A DNA stretch of 64,000 bases from NCBI GenBank assembly GCA_021397845.1, contig CM038051.1, forward strand, positions 18,324,827 through 18,388,826, written 5' to 3'. Made by a program: the position numbers and the translations under genes. This DNA is from Areca catechu (lineage: Eukaryota; Streptophyta; Magnoliopsida; Arecales; Arecaceae). Of this stretch, positions 38,501 through 50,959 are shown piece by piece. The notes under the pieces are model-generated. The model had not been told where the DNA came from. It made no database searches and saw only the letters and a program-made list of their open reading frames with translations. Each line of letters starts with the position of its first letter. The stretch's first letter is position 1.

Positions 38501-41290
38501 GAGAGAGAGAGGGGGAGGGGGTTGGTGTTAAAAGATTAGATTGCTTTGCAACAAATTTTTTTTTGTCCACGGGTAGAGTCGAAGTATGACCAAGCGTAAA
38601 TCCGCCATGATCAATCGACTTGAGGTATGATCCAGTGTAAATCCACCGAGCTATTATTTTAAATAAGTCTAGACCGATCATGTAACACAATAATACCTTT
38701 CCCTTATCATATGGCATCTGTTTTTTTACCTGCTTTTGATTAAATATTTACCATGACACAAATTTGTATCAGAATGGACTTTCTCGTCGCAGAGAATGTT
38801 GTTATGAAATGTGTCTCCCTCTATTCTAAATTGTTTTATGAAATGTTGCTAAAATGATCCAAGTTTCGATCATAGAGTCTCCTAATCGTTACAATTGAAT
38901 TAGTGCATCTCCAAGGATTTCGCATGTTAAGATCCTGCCCAAGTGACAAGAGATTCTAGGATGTGAACTTAGATGAGACATGGTCGTTTTCAAAGACTGT
39001 TGGGCACCATGCGGCTGCCTGATATTGTACACAACAATGCCAGTATTAGAAAAGGCAAAGTTATTGAGAAAAAACTCCTAATTTTTTTTTATTCTTGGTG
39101 ATCTTTAATTTCTTACCAATTAAGGGCCTTTCCTTTTTTAATTTCCTAGGAGCAAAATAATAAGAATAATAAAACAAAAAAACAATGTATTGTACAGTAC
39201 CATATATCTTAAGGATGCTGCGATATCCTATTAATCAGAAAAATGTTTGAGACGTAAAATATATTAAAATTAATAATCTGGCTCGGTTGGTAAAGGAAAG
39301 GGCGGGGGGGAGGAAGGAAGACTCGCCCTAACAAGTTCCATTTTATAATTGGGAAAAATTGTATAGATGAGAAGGGGATACCCAGAACAACCAAGAAGTA
39401 GAGTCCAAGAACCCAATTACAGCATCATCGTGCAGGACTACCAACGCCTATATCAACAACATTAACATAGGCTTTGACTTGATCATCAAACTACCATTAA
39501 ATTAGTTAATTTGTTTGATTCTTGCCAGCACTTGATCGCTTGCTTGGGCGATAAACAAGTTGCAGGTTTAAATCTTCGGGAGACACGTTTCTGACCGTTA
39601 TTTAAGAGAAAAAAAATTGAATGATTGGAAATCATTTCTATTAGTTCTATAGACTGAATCAGCTCATATGTTCTCAACCATTTATACTGTCCTTTTCTAT
39701 TAAATAGAATGCAGGCCATGTTTAATAATCATGCATTTTTTCTACCCATGTATAATGGTAGTAGTGGTAGGTAGAATACCATAAATCACAATCCCCGAAA
39801 CACAATACATGTTCGATTGTCAACGATATAATACCAAGTGAATAACATCCATGGTCACGAAGTGAAATCACAATTTTTAGGTGGGAATGCTCACCAAGTA
39901 CTCAATCCGTTGAATCTAGACTTAATTTTTTGAAGAGTTTCCTCGGAAAGAAAAATGAATTAGGAAGAAGTTAAAACTGCTGGTAGCAAGAAAAATCTTT
40001 TCGCATTGGTGTTAGATATAGTACAGCTTGAATTTAAAATGAGTTCAAGGTCGCATTTAACTCAAAAAAAAAAAAAAAAGAGGAGTTCGAGGCTATGTTT
40101 TTAGATTTCAATGAACCATTTGATAGCACCAACATTCTTTTTTTTTTTTTTTTTTCCTGGAGGAACAGCACTAGCATTCTGGCAAAGGTCCTTCTGTATA
40201 CTTTAATGCCAAGTGGAACTAACTTTCTTTGTTTTTCAATGGATCCAATTTATACCTTTCACCATTACAAAGACACTATTCAAAGGAGGAACAAGGTTAT
40301 CCTTCATCCTTCTTCCAATTTTAGTTATTTGTGTGTTTTTATCCTTTCCATATTTCCTGTGCATTGAAACATCAACAGCCAAAAGATTGATGAAGGCAAC
40401 TCCACCACGAGCATCAAAGTGCCAAAGTGGCGCACTAATCCTAGTGACCCAAGAATAAATGGATTAAAAGAAAGAACCCACCACCATGCAGCATGGGCCC
40501 TACTTGAAAGCCTGGCTGATGGATGGATGGAGACCCAGTCACCAAAGATGTCTGCGTTTCATCTCATGATTATTTAACATTTCATAATTATTGGAGGAGA
40601 ATTATTGGCAGGCAATCACCAAGCTAGTTCCAAATGAGACCACCATGGACCGCTATTTAAACCCCATAACATTGCCTGCCAATTGGCATGAAGGTCTCAT
40701 CAGCTTTCTCGGTGGGGCAGGGGTCTCTTTCCACCACCTTGATGCTGAGCCATTTTAAATTTCCATGGACCTACGGTATTAGATAATGGAAAGGATCCTT
40801 CACCAAGTGGGAAGTAAGTACTTCTGGACGAAGGAAGGCCAGCCAAAGGGTGCGAGAGTTGTCCATTTCTATGATGGATGCTAATTAAGGGACCGGATAT
40901 GTTCTTTTGGAGTAGCTTTTCTGGCTTCTCTCGACGACAATGGCACCTTTGAATGTTCTTTTTGGTGATTTCTTCACCACTAGCTCAAAAAGAAGCAAGG
41001 GGAAGGCTTTCTTAGGGATAACGTTTCAGATTTCCTGATTGTTTCTTTCAGGTCGTGGTCCTGGAACGTGAAAAAGGAAAAGAAAGTCTTCTTCTTTCCT
41101 TCCAATCTTTTTCGCTTTCGATTTCATATTTTGTGGACTTCTTCCCTGGTTTGTCCCCGAAAATTTAATTTCTTTTGCATTATGAATTTTTTTTTTTTTT
41201 TTATGGAAAGGTTGGAGTTTGGCGCTTCGAGGGATTGTTTGGATAAAAAGTATGCTTGATGATCAGACTGTCCCGAAGCTAAGCTGCGGG
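35521..41290. other. Intergenic DNA, no gene supported
   Basis: Long AT-rich DNA with poly-A/T runs at 36351-36376, 37432-37446, 40063-40078 and 40138-40155, and a short GA run at about 38496-38512. The two longest plus frames (35946-36326 and 37858-38199) have no recognisable domain. A small inverted repeat at about 40600-40700 is listed among the findings. Confidence 0.5.
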
Positions 41291-41291
41291 G

Positions 41292-41640
41292 CACCTGGGC
41301 TAGCATAGTGTATGCCCGAAGGATCGTACAGGCCAACTATTTTATTATTAAGGATGACTCTACGACTATTATTGTTTGAATCTATCGGGCAAGGAAAACA
41401 TCAGTGGCGTATCCTCTTTTCCACGATATCGCTCTTCTCCTTCGGAATTCTTCTAGCTACATTATTAGACATGTATATGGAGAGGCTGTCTCCACGATTG
41501 ATTGGATAGTCTTTTTTATAACGAAACACTCTGATTGTATCCATCGCATGAAAGAACGGTTGATCTTCTTTCATGGTGATAATCATTTTTGGATCACATT
41601 TTGCATAGATTTCAAAGCTCCTTTCTATCTTTCAGTATAG
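41292..41640 (+). pseudogene. LINE-type RNase H (RVT_3-like) remnant
   Basis: One plus-strand frame reads WASIVYARRIVQANYFIIKD, a stop, then YPLFHDIALLLRN, IIRHVYGEAVSTIDWIVFF and so on to TAG at 41638-41640. This matches the second half of the plant RNase H domain found at the end of plant LINE polyproteins: the DS/DDST block, then the H-R-R/H-V-Y-REAN-AD block. The catalytic start of the domain and the reverse transcriptase are missing, and one TGA interrupts the frame. It is best read as a 5'-truncated LINE end. A domesticated RNase H-like gene is less likely because of the stop. Confidence 0.6.
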
Positions 41641-42359
41641 TTTTGCTTTGAAAACCGTGTAAAATATGATCTAAATGATTCACATGGTGAAAAAAATATG
41701 AATTATTCTCTTGTACAAAAGGTACAGCTTGCACCCGTAGATGCACCACGCCATCCGTGCCCGTTGATGTGTCAGGCTAGCTATAAATGGGCTGGGTTTA
41801 GCCTGTTGGTCATTTCTCATAGGCTTTATCTATGGATGCGTCCCGAGCTACGGCTGGCCACAATAACAAACAGGAAAAGACTTTGCTGAGAGCAATTCTA
41901 AGATGCTCTTGCAATTCAAAGAAATTGACCATGATGTTTATACTCCAATGCTTGAACCTGGAATTTAAGCTGAAACAGGTATATTTCTCCCCTTCCCCCT
42001 CTCTCCTCGCCAATTCAAAAATATGCAGGTTTGGCTTCGGATGGGCACGGTTACACCGGCCCGTCAGTATGCCCACCTTCCGGGAAAGGGAAGGTGATTC
42101 TGCCTCCCATCTCCTCCAATCCATGCGATCGGAGATAGCTCTAATGACCGCACCCTGACAAGCATGATGCAAGAAGGAAAAGAAAGGGAAAGGAGAGGGA
42201 GTCGGTCAAAACATCTTCGTACGATCGATCAATGTGCCTATGATATCCAAGATGAGTTAACCAGAAAGGACCAACTCCCTCCTTCATTCCCGAGTCATCG
42301 GGCCTGCTGTCGGGAAACATATATCCTATCAGGACTTAACTTGGATGAGCCTTAGTGTG
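41641..42359. other. Intergenic, no feature supported
   Basis: Moderate GC. The open frames on both strands at 41810-42172 overlap each other and show no known domain. Confidence 0.45.
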
Positions 42360-42990
42360 CTGACTCCGTAGTATAGCCAACTTCCAGTTGGTCGATCCTT
42401 CAGCAGGACGATGATGATCTGACCCGTGCCTGTAACTTCCGGCAAGCGAACCAACACCCCAAAACATGGCACACCAAGACTCTTCAAGAGTGACCATCCG
42501 ATTCATATCCTTATCAAGTTGAGGACACGATGTGGAGAACGCATCCCATGATCTCTAACAGATATCCTAATAAAGAAGATGTGACACCACCCAGAAAATC
42601 TTCCAAACAGCGGTTAATGGAAGTGGCTTGCAATCTAATGAGACAAACATCTCATCCTTAAAGGAATAAATAGGCGATATAGGTTTTCATCCAGTCATCT
42701 GACATGATTTGACAACCAACCAGGCTTCACTAACCTACTTTTATCCCCGCATTATCCCGATAACCTTCGATATATAAAGGCAAGAGAAAGAAATAGCAGG
42801 AAGGAAGGATCTAGACAGGCCACTCTTCTTTCTGCTCTACTTTCTTTCCTGTTGTTTGGTACTACCTTGACTACCGGAATGGCTTCACTGGAACTATTTC
42901 TGAAAGGATTTTTTCATAGATATAGTCCATGAGCATCTCTTCTCGAGCATACTCTTACGACGGGGTAAACATCAACCACAACAAGCCTAA
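42360..42990 (+). repeat. Possible Gypsy solo LTR remnant
   Basis: The order resembles the end of a Gypsy LTR: a TATA-like ATATATAAAGGCAAGAG at about 42770, a pyrimidine-rich stretch (TTCTTTCTGCTCTACTTTC), then TTGACTACCGGAATGGCTTC, similar in arrangement to the 3' part of Gypsy LTRs. No pair, primer site or target duplication was found, so the limits are guesses. Confidence 0.3.
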
Positions 42991-45900
42991 AATAAGCGGT
43001 CTGCAAGGACCTTGGGTTAATTTATTTGTCAAGAAACCGGAAACCATAGAAATGCAGGATGCCTGCTGCATAGAAGTTGGTTTCGAATAATAAACAACCA
43101 ATCAAGGTTTTTTTTATTATTATTTTTTATTTTTATTTTTTATTTTTATAACAGTACTTGCAAGCAATTAGCTACATAACAGAAGGTAATCCTCTTCCAA
43201 ATATCCAACGCTCAAAACCAAAACTCGATCTCATGTCATTTGATACAAAACATTTTGCAGCTGATTAGTAAGAAAAAAACAAAATTAGCTTTGCATCGGC
43301 ATGGAGCCCTGGCATGCACATCATCGAATCACGCATGCATGATGCCAATGCGAAGCAAAAAAACTAAACTTATTGGTGGGAGGGGCCAAATGCTCATTCC
43401 TTCGATATAAGAAAGCAGTTTTTCTTGAACATCAAACAAGCTTCGGTGAAGGTTAAAGATAATTACATGCTAAATGGGCTTGGGGATCACATGTAGCAAA
43501 TATAAATCATGCTCTTTTTTTTTTTTTTTTTTGATTTCAGTGAGGACATAGGTGCAGGCAGATCATATAGACACCATGTATTGAGACCAAATTTGATTTG
43601 GAATTCTGAACTTATGTTGGAAGCAAGACATGCAGGGTTGGACTAGTTCAGCTAGTTCGATACCCGATAGTGATTTTTACCAAGGAAATTTGTTTACAAC
43701 CAAACTTAATTCAATAATGGATAGGATTAGGTGAATTTGATGCAAGGAGTTGCATCCAACCCACTGATTTGAAACGGGTCTCCCTTGGGTTGGTTGAATT
43801 GCAGGAAAACTTCACTAGGAATTGTTTTTTTTTACCAATTTGACTATAATTAGTGAGAGTGCACCACCAACTTAAGTTAGGAATATATGTTTGTCACCTA
43901 GACTAGTGATGTTGATGTGTTATCAACTACTTCTACATAAGATTCCATAATGAACATAAGTAATCTGTGGGCTCCTGGTTTAAACCAGATTTTTTATAAG
44001 ATTTATTATTTGTTTAATGTGGTTCATCACCCACTTGCTAATCTGGCCACATCATTTTTAATCAGTCAAATCTTCATGAAAACCAATGATAAGGAGTCTG
44101 CATTTGGAAACATTCTTAAACATTTGCTTAGTGTGTTTGCTGAAGATGGATTGGGTCAATTTTTTTTTCCCAACTTGGTCTCATTCAAACTCGGACTTGG
44201 CCCAGTGCTAATGTAGTGCATCAAGCATGGTTTGAAGTACAGCACTTCTAATACATACCAACAGGGTTGCACTCCAACAAGATGGTGTAGTGGCCCCAAA
44301 CCTAGAACTATTTCTGTCATCCCATTGGGTTAGTTCCAAGTAAATTTGCTTCAACTTAATCTGGGGGATAGGTGTTTCACATTAAGATTTAAGAAAACAT
44401 GCATCTGACCTTATTGGCATCCTTCAAATAAACCTATCAAGTTTGGGCCTGAATCCAGCCCATTTACAATTCCACTCGTTATCGTTAGTTTCTGAGCCTG
44501 CTCGTCCATCACTTGTTGGTTTCACATTAATTTTTTAAGTAAAACTTTTTTTCCAAATATATATATATATATAATGATGTACTGATATAATTTTTTAAAA
44601 AGAAAATTGTGTAGTTGCTTAAGTTCCTTTTCTTATACATTTCTTCAGCCGCTCTTACGTCTTTCCAAACTTAATTTAATCCACCAAACTTACTAAAAAC
44701 TCTATCTAATGATGTACATCTGTCTTTTTTTTTTTTCTTTTTTTTTTTCTTTTTTTTTTTTTTCAAATGTGCTCTTGCAGATGGTCTGTATATTAGTTTT
44801 ATTTTTAGAAAGCATCGTAGCAAAACCCATTAAAAATGGTGCATCGATAACTATGAAAAGAATATTATGAAGTGCATCGCTCTTGGATTTTCTCGTGTAA
44901 AAGGGCGACTTTAATTCATCATAAAACTGCTTTTAATGATTGGTAAGTTTTATCAACTGGTATTAGAGGAATCCTGGTATTCTACTAGCTCAGCTTTCTT
45001 GTTAAGATTAATGGATAGTATTTTTAGGAGCCTGTACATGCTACAAGGTTTAAGATACCACTGGTTAATCAAGATATCAGCCATTGGTTAAGATGTATGT
45101 ACACACAAAAAACAGCAGCATATAATTGCTGCATTCTCTCTTTTTTTTTTTTTTTTTCTTTATTTTTTTGTGGCAAGCATATAATTGCCAAATTTCAGCA
45201 ATACAAAACCTCCTTCTACTTGAAACCAAGTAACTTATCGGATGATTTCACTGCATCTGAATATTTTTTTTATTGCTCTACTCTTCTTACAATTGATATG
45301 TAGGAACTGAATACTTCTCGGTTCTCCATGCTTGTTTTTTTTCTCTCTTTAAATTTGACTCTGTAATTTATCTTAATTAAATAAATTTTGGATGGCTAAG
45401 CCTCCCTTCATCTCAAAAAAAGGCCCCCCCCCCACAAAAAAAAAAAAAAAGCCTTAGGTAGATACAGATAGTTCTACGCAGCCACATGGATTATATCTCT
45501 AGGTAGAGTTTTCTTTGAGAAATTATTTCTAGTTGAAATTAGCTGAAAGGAAGATAATTAAGGTAACACTTCAAGACAAAGCTTGAAATTTTGGAGCACA
45601 TGAGGTTTAGAGGTGTGGTCGAGCGCCCATCAGTTTCAGGAAACGACTGCTTCTATTTTTGAAGAAGTTCAGGGACCAGCTAAGGCTCACTTGCTTTTGA
45701 ACGATAGGTATTAAAGTCTTCCTTTAAAGATTTCTTGGAAGAAAACAACCGTAAAGGATCATTAGCTCTAATTGTAGATGTTGTCCAAAAAAAAAAAAAA
45801 AAGAAGAAGAAGAAGAACGAGAAGGAAGGAAGGAAGCCTAATCAAGTCAATGAAGCGAGGTTCGTACTGTGTAACAATGGTAGAAGCTGAGTTGGATGTT

Positions 45901-48660
45901 TGATACCACTTTAATATTGGCCTGGTTGCCGCGGACCTTTTTCTTTCCCCTTTGTTTTTATTTTAATGACCTGGGTTGTCTTAACTTTTGGCTTCTTTTG
46001 TTCTTAATTAATGACCAGGCCATAAAGGAATGGTAGGCACTCTCTTAAACTGTGCAAATCGAAGATAATAAAAGAGCAATATAATAAAAGTTTACCTCGC
46101 TGTATTCCATTGCTTAAGAGTGATTAGAATATTATCTCAACAAAGGTGTGACCAAGGAGAAAATGATTGAGCCAAAAAAAAGAAAGTTGAAGCCTAAATG
46201 AACATGATTTTGCGAGGCTGCTTTTTGTTGGATATTATCTAAATTTTTTTTTTTTTTTAGCAGGGTTTGTATTTGTTGACTTTTTTATACAAAAAGTTTT
46301 GCTGAGGTTTTTCTTTGACAACAAAAAATATATATTATATTGCTTATCCAAAATGAAATAATGCTTATGAGTTTCATATTTATATATCTAGCATATATTG
46401 CATGCTTGCAATTAAGAAAGAGACGGGGTTGCACCAATTAAGATCCTCTACGGTGTGCAGGCCACATTGTAGACTATTTATCGTGCAGCTTTTAACAATC
46501 ACCTTTTAACCATCATCATTAAGAGGTGGACGACTATCAAGTAATATGTATGGACATGGTAAGTATTATGTCATGGATAAAAAATTTTAGAACATGATCA
46601 AAGAAAATTATTAAACAAGGCTTTTCTAGGAAATTATCTTAAAAATAGTCATTTCTCTCCTATTAATGCAGATAACAACTTAAAAAAATTAAGATTCTAT
46701 TTTGCTAAGTTTTTGAAGTACCAGGAAGAATTTTTTGACCCTCCAAAAATATTTTTTGAATAATACAATAATATTTAGTAAAAAATTGAAAAGATATTTT
46801 AGCTTTACCAAAAAGTTGAAAAAATTCATTTGAAAAAAATTTCATTTTGGAGCTTCTTTCCAAAAATGCTTTTTAGCTAATGTCGAGAAACTGTTTCGAT
46901 TTAAATGTGATTTTTGAATGACCAAAATATCTATCAATAAAAACTCATAATTACATCTTATATTATATCATATTATATTATTATACTATAAATATAATAT
47001 AATAATAAATTAATAGTATAATATATTATAAATATATAGTATAATATATTATAGTATCATAATATAATATAATATTATATTATTATATTGTACTAATATA
47101 TTATAATCTATTATTAGATTAGATTGTAATCAATTATATTATACTATAATTATAATAATATTATATTATATTATATTATATTAATAATATAATAATATAT
47201 TTTATAATCATAGAATATAATTTACTATATTATTATCTTTTGTTAGATTCGATTGTAATCCATTATATTATATTATATTATGATTATAATAATATTATTT
47301 TATTTTATTTTATTTTATTTTATTATGTAATATTTTTATTATTATTTTGTCATACTAAAAATATTTTTTATTCTAGTTACAAAATATGTATTAAAATTTT
47401 AAAATATATATTTTATAAATATAGTTATCAAACAACAAATAATTTTTGTAACAATTTTACTTCTAAAAGCTCAACTTCTAAAATGTTTAAAAGCTCTATT
47501 CTTGATACCAAAGCACCTAATTTCATGATACAATATCTAACCAAGAAAAATTTAAACTGCACTCCAGAATTTTTCTCTCTCCAGAACCGTATCGATGAAG
47601 AAAAAAAAAAATATCAAAATAACTAGAAATAGAAACTCAGAAATGAAGTTACGTTGGTTTGGGTTTCTCAAATCCCAATTGATTTATAAAAGTTTCAGCA
47701 CTGCATATGTTTCTTTTCATAAAGGGAACGATGCAACACTATATATATAGTCTGGGTGTTACAAACAATGGAGCTTTTCATAATATTTAACATTACAGAA
47801 GTTTCCAATGGCAAGAAACTTTCTAAGAAATTAAAAGACTTTAAAACTTTAGATTGTTAGGACTTCTTATAAAAAATAACTTTATAAAAAGTTTAAACCA
47901 TTTAAAACTATTATCATTATTTTATTATTATTTTAGGAATTATATATATGATAGTAAATACTTGTAAATCATTTTATTTGATGGCCATCCATCTCTTGAT
48001 AGTAAATACTTGTAAATCATTTTATTTGATAGGACTATACAAATTAAACTCTATGATGTAGCCCACGCACTGCAAAGGATCCGTGCTCCTTTTGCACTCC
48101 CACGTACAAAACAATTGGAGGTTCATCTTATATGCATCTCAAGATAGTGAGGTGAATAATATGCGTAAAATGAGCATCAAGAGCCTCTATATTATGCTAA
48201 AGAGGAAGATAAGTATGTAAGTATTGCACATATTATTTATTTTATGTTCAAGTGCGTGCAATAAAGCTCAAAATTATGCTCACGAGGAAGTTGAGTATAT
48301 GGGTATATTTTACTGTAATTATTTATGTCCAAGTGCATCTAGTCATGTTCCCTTGAAACTGTTATTCCTTGTCAATTCTCTAATGCCGTCCCTTGGAGTA
48401 TTGACAAGGAAGACTTCAAGAGTTACTTAAATCTCATGATTTTCTACATTAAAAAAAATAATGATTTTTTTGGCTCATAATTTGACATTTTAGAAAGAAA
48501 AATGCTTTATTCATCGTACCAGGTGCTCCGAACGAGCATAAATCATGTTTTTTTTTGTTGGAATGCCTGGATTAAAATTGAAAAAAAAATATATGCTCGC
48601 AAAAATAGATAAAATATGTACCACAAATTTTTCTTCTATACTAGTTGCTAAAATGAATTA
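42991..48660. other. Intergenic, very AT-rich
   Basis: No gene is supported. There are poly-T tracts at 43516-43532, about 44726-44763 and 45140-45157, and an extreme AT block at 46955-47340 made of TATAT/ATTATA phrases. A 48 bp tandem duplication (GATAGTAAATACTTGTAAAT at 47950 and 47998) is also present. Confidence 0.5.
46955..47340. repeat. Low-complexity AT block
   Basis: Almost pure A and T with recurring TATTATATTATA and ATAATATAATA phrases, ending in a (TTTTA)n run near 47297-47322. Confidence 0.85.
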
Positions 48661-48689
48661 ACTTTTTTTTTTTTTGATTGAAAGACATT

Positions 48690-49556
<867 letters not shown>

Positions 49557-49845
49557 TGCCTCTCTCGCTCTATATATATGTATAATATTTGAATGGTAAC
49601 TAAGAGAGGGAAAGTACAACCATGGAATCTAGCAATACTTTCTTTTACTCCAATGAATTAAAAGTATAACAAGAAATGAAGATTGGTGCTGCGTATGGCT
49701 TCCTAAATTTTTATCTCTTCCTTCAAGTTTATATGAGGAATGGATGGGTGAGCGGTGAAGGTGACCATGTATCTTTGAATATTGCATCAACCTTCTTTTT
49801 CCTCTCGTTCAAGTTTTAATTTACACTAATTTCACCATTCTCTCT

Positions 49846-50028
49846 TTACATTAAAAAAAAAAAAATCTTCTGAAGGGAAAAAGGAATCCCGAGCAGCGTA
49901 TACTTAGGAGTTCTTGTTCTTCCTGTTAGCACTTCACTAGCTACCTTTAGTTCATAAACCATCCTCTCTTCTTCTTCAAAGGATCGGAACCCATACCCCA
50001 CCGTGTTCAACTTCTCACTTATCTCCAT
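49846..50028 (-). other. Unassigned 60-codon ORF downstream of the HLH gene
   Basis: Starts at an ATG and reads MEISEKLNTVGYGFRSFEEE at its N-terminus. It lies on the same strand as the HLH gene, about 260 bp past its stop. The first 40 residues look protein-like; the last part runs into a poly-T tract. I do not recognise it, and it may be chance. Confidence 0.2.
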
Positions 50029-50290
50029 GACATATGTAAATTAATTTCCACATGCATCATTATACAATCTCATATCAAAGTAATGATCAAGATTTGAGTA
50101 CCAAGAAAGCAAAACTTACTACCATATAGAAAAGAAGCCACAAAAGGAGGAGGATCGAGGAGGAGGTGAATTAATTGCGAATAATTAAACTATCCTCTTC
50201 ATCTATCTAATTATCATTGGAGGTAGCTAGGGAGGTTAACTACTTCAAAGACTGCAAGAGAATAAAGAACCCAAGAAGAACCATATATCC

Positions 50291-50749
50291 TCACCCTCCC
50301 ATCAACCTCTTCTCCTTGTCCAACCTACCAAGCAAGCTGGCAAGCGCTCTCATCGCATTAACCTGCTTCTGTAGCGCCTCGACGTAGTCTGCCGTCTCCT
50401 CGAAGAGCCGGTCCATCGCCAAGTCCTCGCCCCCAGGGACTAGCTTTTGAAGAGCTCTCACTTTCCTCGCTATCTCCATTACCTCATCATCGTCTCCCTC
50501 TTCCCCGACCAAGTCTTCAGCCACCTTGGAAGGAGTTAAGTTTTCTTTATGGCAGCCGCATGCACCGTCTCCTTTCCTTCCAAGGAGGCGGTCTCGAAGG
50601 GCGCGACTCCAGTGGCGACCACGGGAGGACTCGGCGAGGCCCATCTCGGCTGCCATCTTGATCCGCCTTCCCCTCTCGAGGAAGCCGGCATTGGAGGTGG
50701 TGGATGCTTTGGTGAAGGAGAGGGTTTTGTTGTTGCCTTGGTTCTCCAT
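50291..50749 (-). CDS. Atypical (non-DNA-binding) HLH protein, IBH1/AIF-like
   Basis: An intact single-exon gene of 152 aa starting at ATG 50749. The C-terminal part (about residues 90-140) is a helix-loop-helix: ARKVRALQKLVPGGEDLA, then LFEETADYVEALQKQVNAMR. The sequence before it has no basic H-E-R DNA-contact pattern and is acidic (GEEGDDDEV), so it should dimerise but not bind DNA. The segment IKMAAEMGLAESSRGRHWSR is shared with the IBH1/AIF group, which antagonises growth-promoting bHLH proteins downstream of brassinosteroid and light signals. That role is inferred from the family. Family members are usually about 150-260 aa and intronless, as here. It could alternatively belong to the UPBEAT1-like branch. 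Confidence 0.88.
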   Translation of the reverse strand: MENQGNNKTLSFTKASTTSNAGFLERGRRIKMAAEMGLAESSRGRHWSRALRDRLLGRKGDGACGCHKENLTPSKVAEDLVGEEGDDDEVMEIARKVRALQKLVPGGEDLAMDRLFEETADYVEALQKQVNAMRALASLLGRLDKEKRLMGG

Positions 50750-50833
50750 GGGTGGTGCGGATTGGGTGTTTGTTTGGGTGGAGAGATCACAGTGTGAGAG
50801 AACACAGTTTTTTTTTTTTTTTTTTGGATCAAC

Positions 50834-50873
50834 AGAGAGAGAGAGAGAGAGAGAGCACTGGGAGCATATATGC
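50834..50873 (-). promoter_or_regulatory. Possible TATA box and CT-rich leader of the HLH gene
   Basis: The minus strand reads GCATATATG at 50873-50865, then a (CT)n run at 50855-50834, then the leader and ATG at 50749. The spacing would give a 5' UTR of about 80-90 nt. It is a weak TATA match. Confidence 0.35.
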
Positions 50874-50959
50874 TAGAGAAAGGATGAAGTTGGGGGGGAA
50901 TGCAATATCTATTGTTGGAAATTATAGAAAGAAATGTCAATGTAGCCAGCTGGGAGGAG

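Noticed and set aside
39272..39570. tRNA A-box and B-box-like phrases (CTCGGTTGG, GCAGGTTTAAATC)
   Set aside because: They are about 270 bp apart, too far for a tRNA or a normal SINE head, and no cloverleaf can be drawn.
40604..40625. miR399-like GGAGAATT near the inverted repeat
   Set aside because: Only a short core is shared with miR399, and it does not lie in the right place on the hairpin arm.
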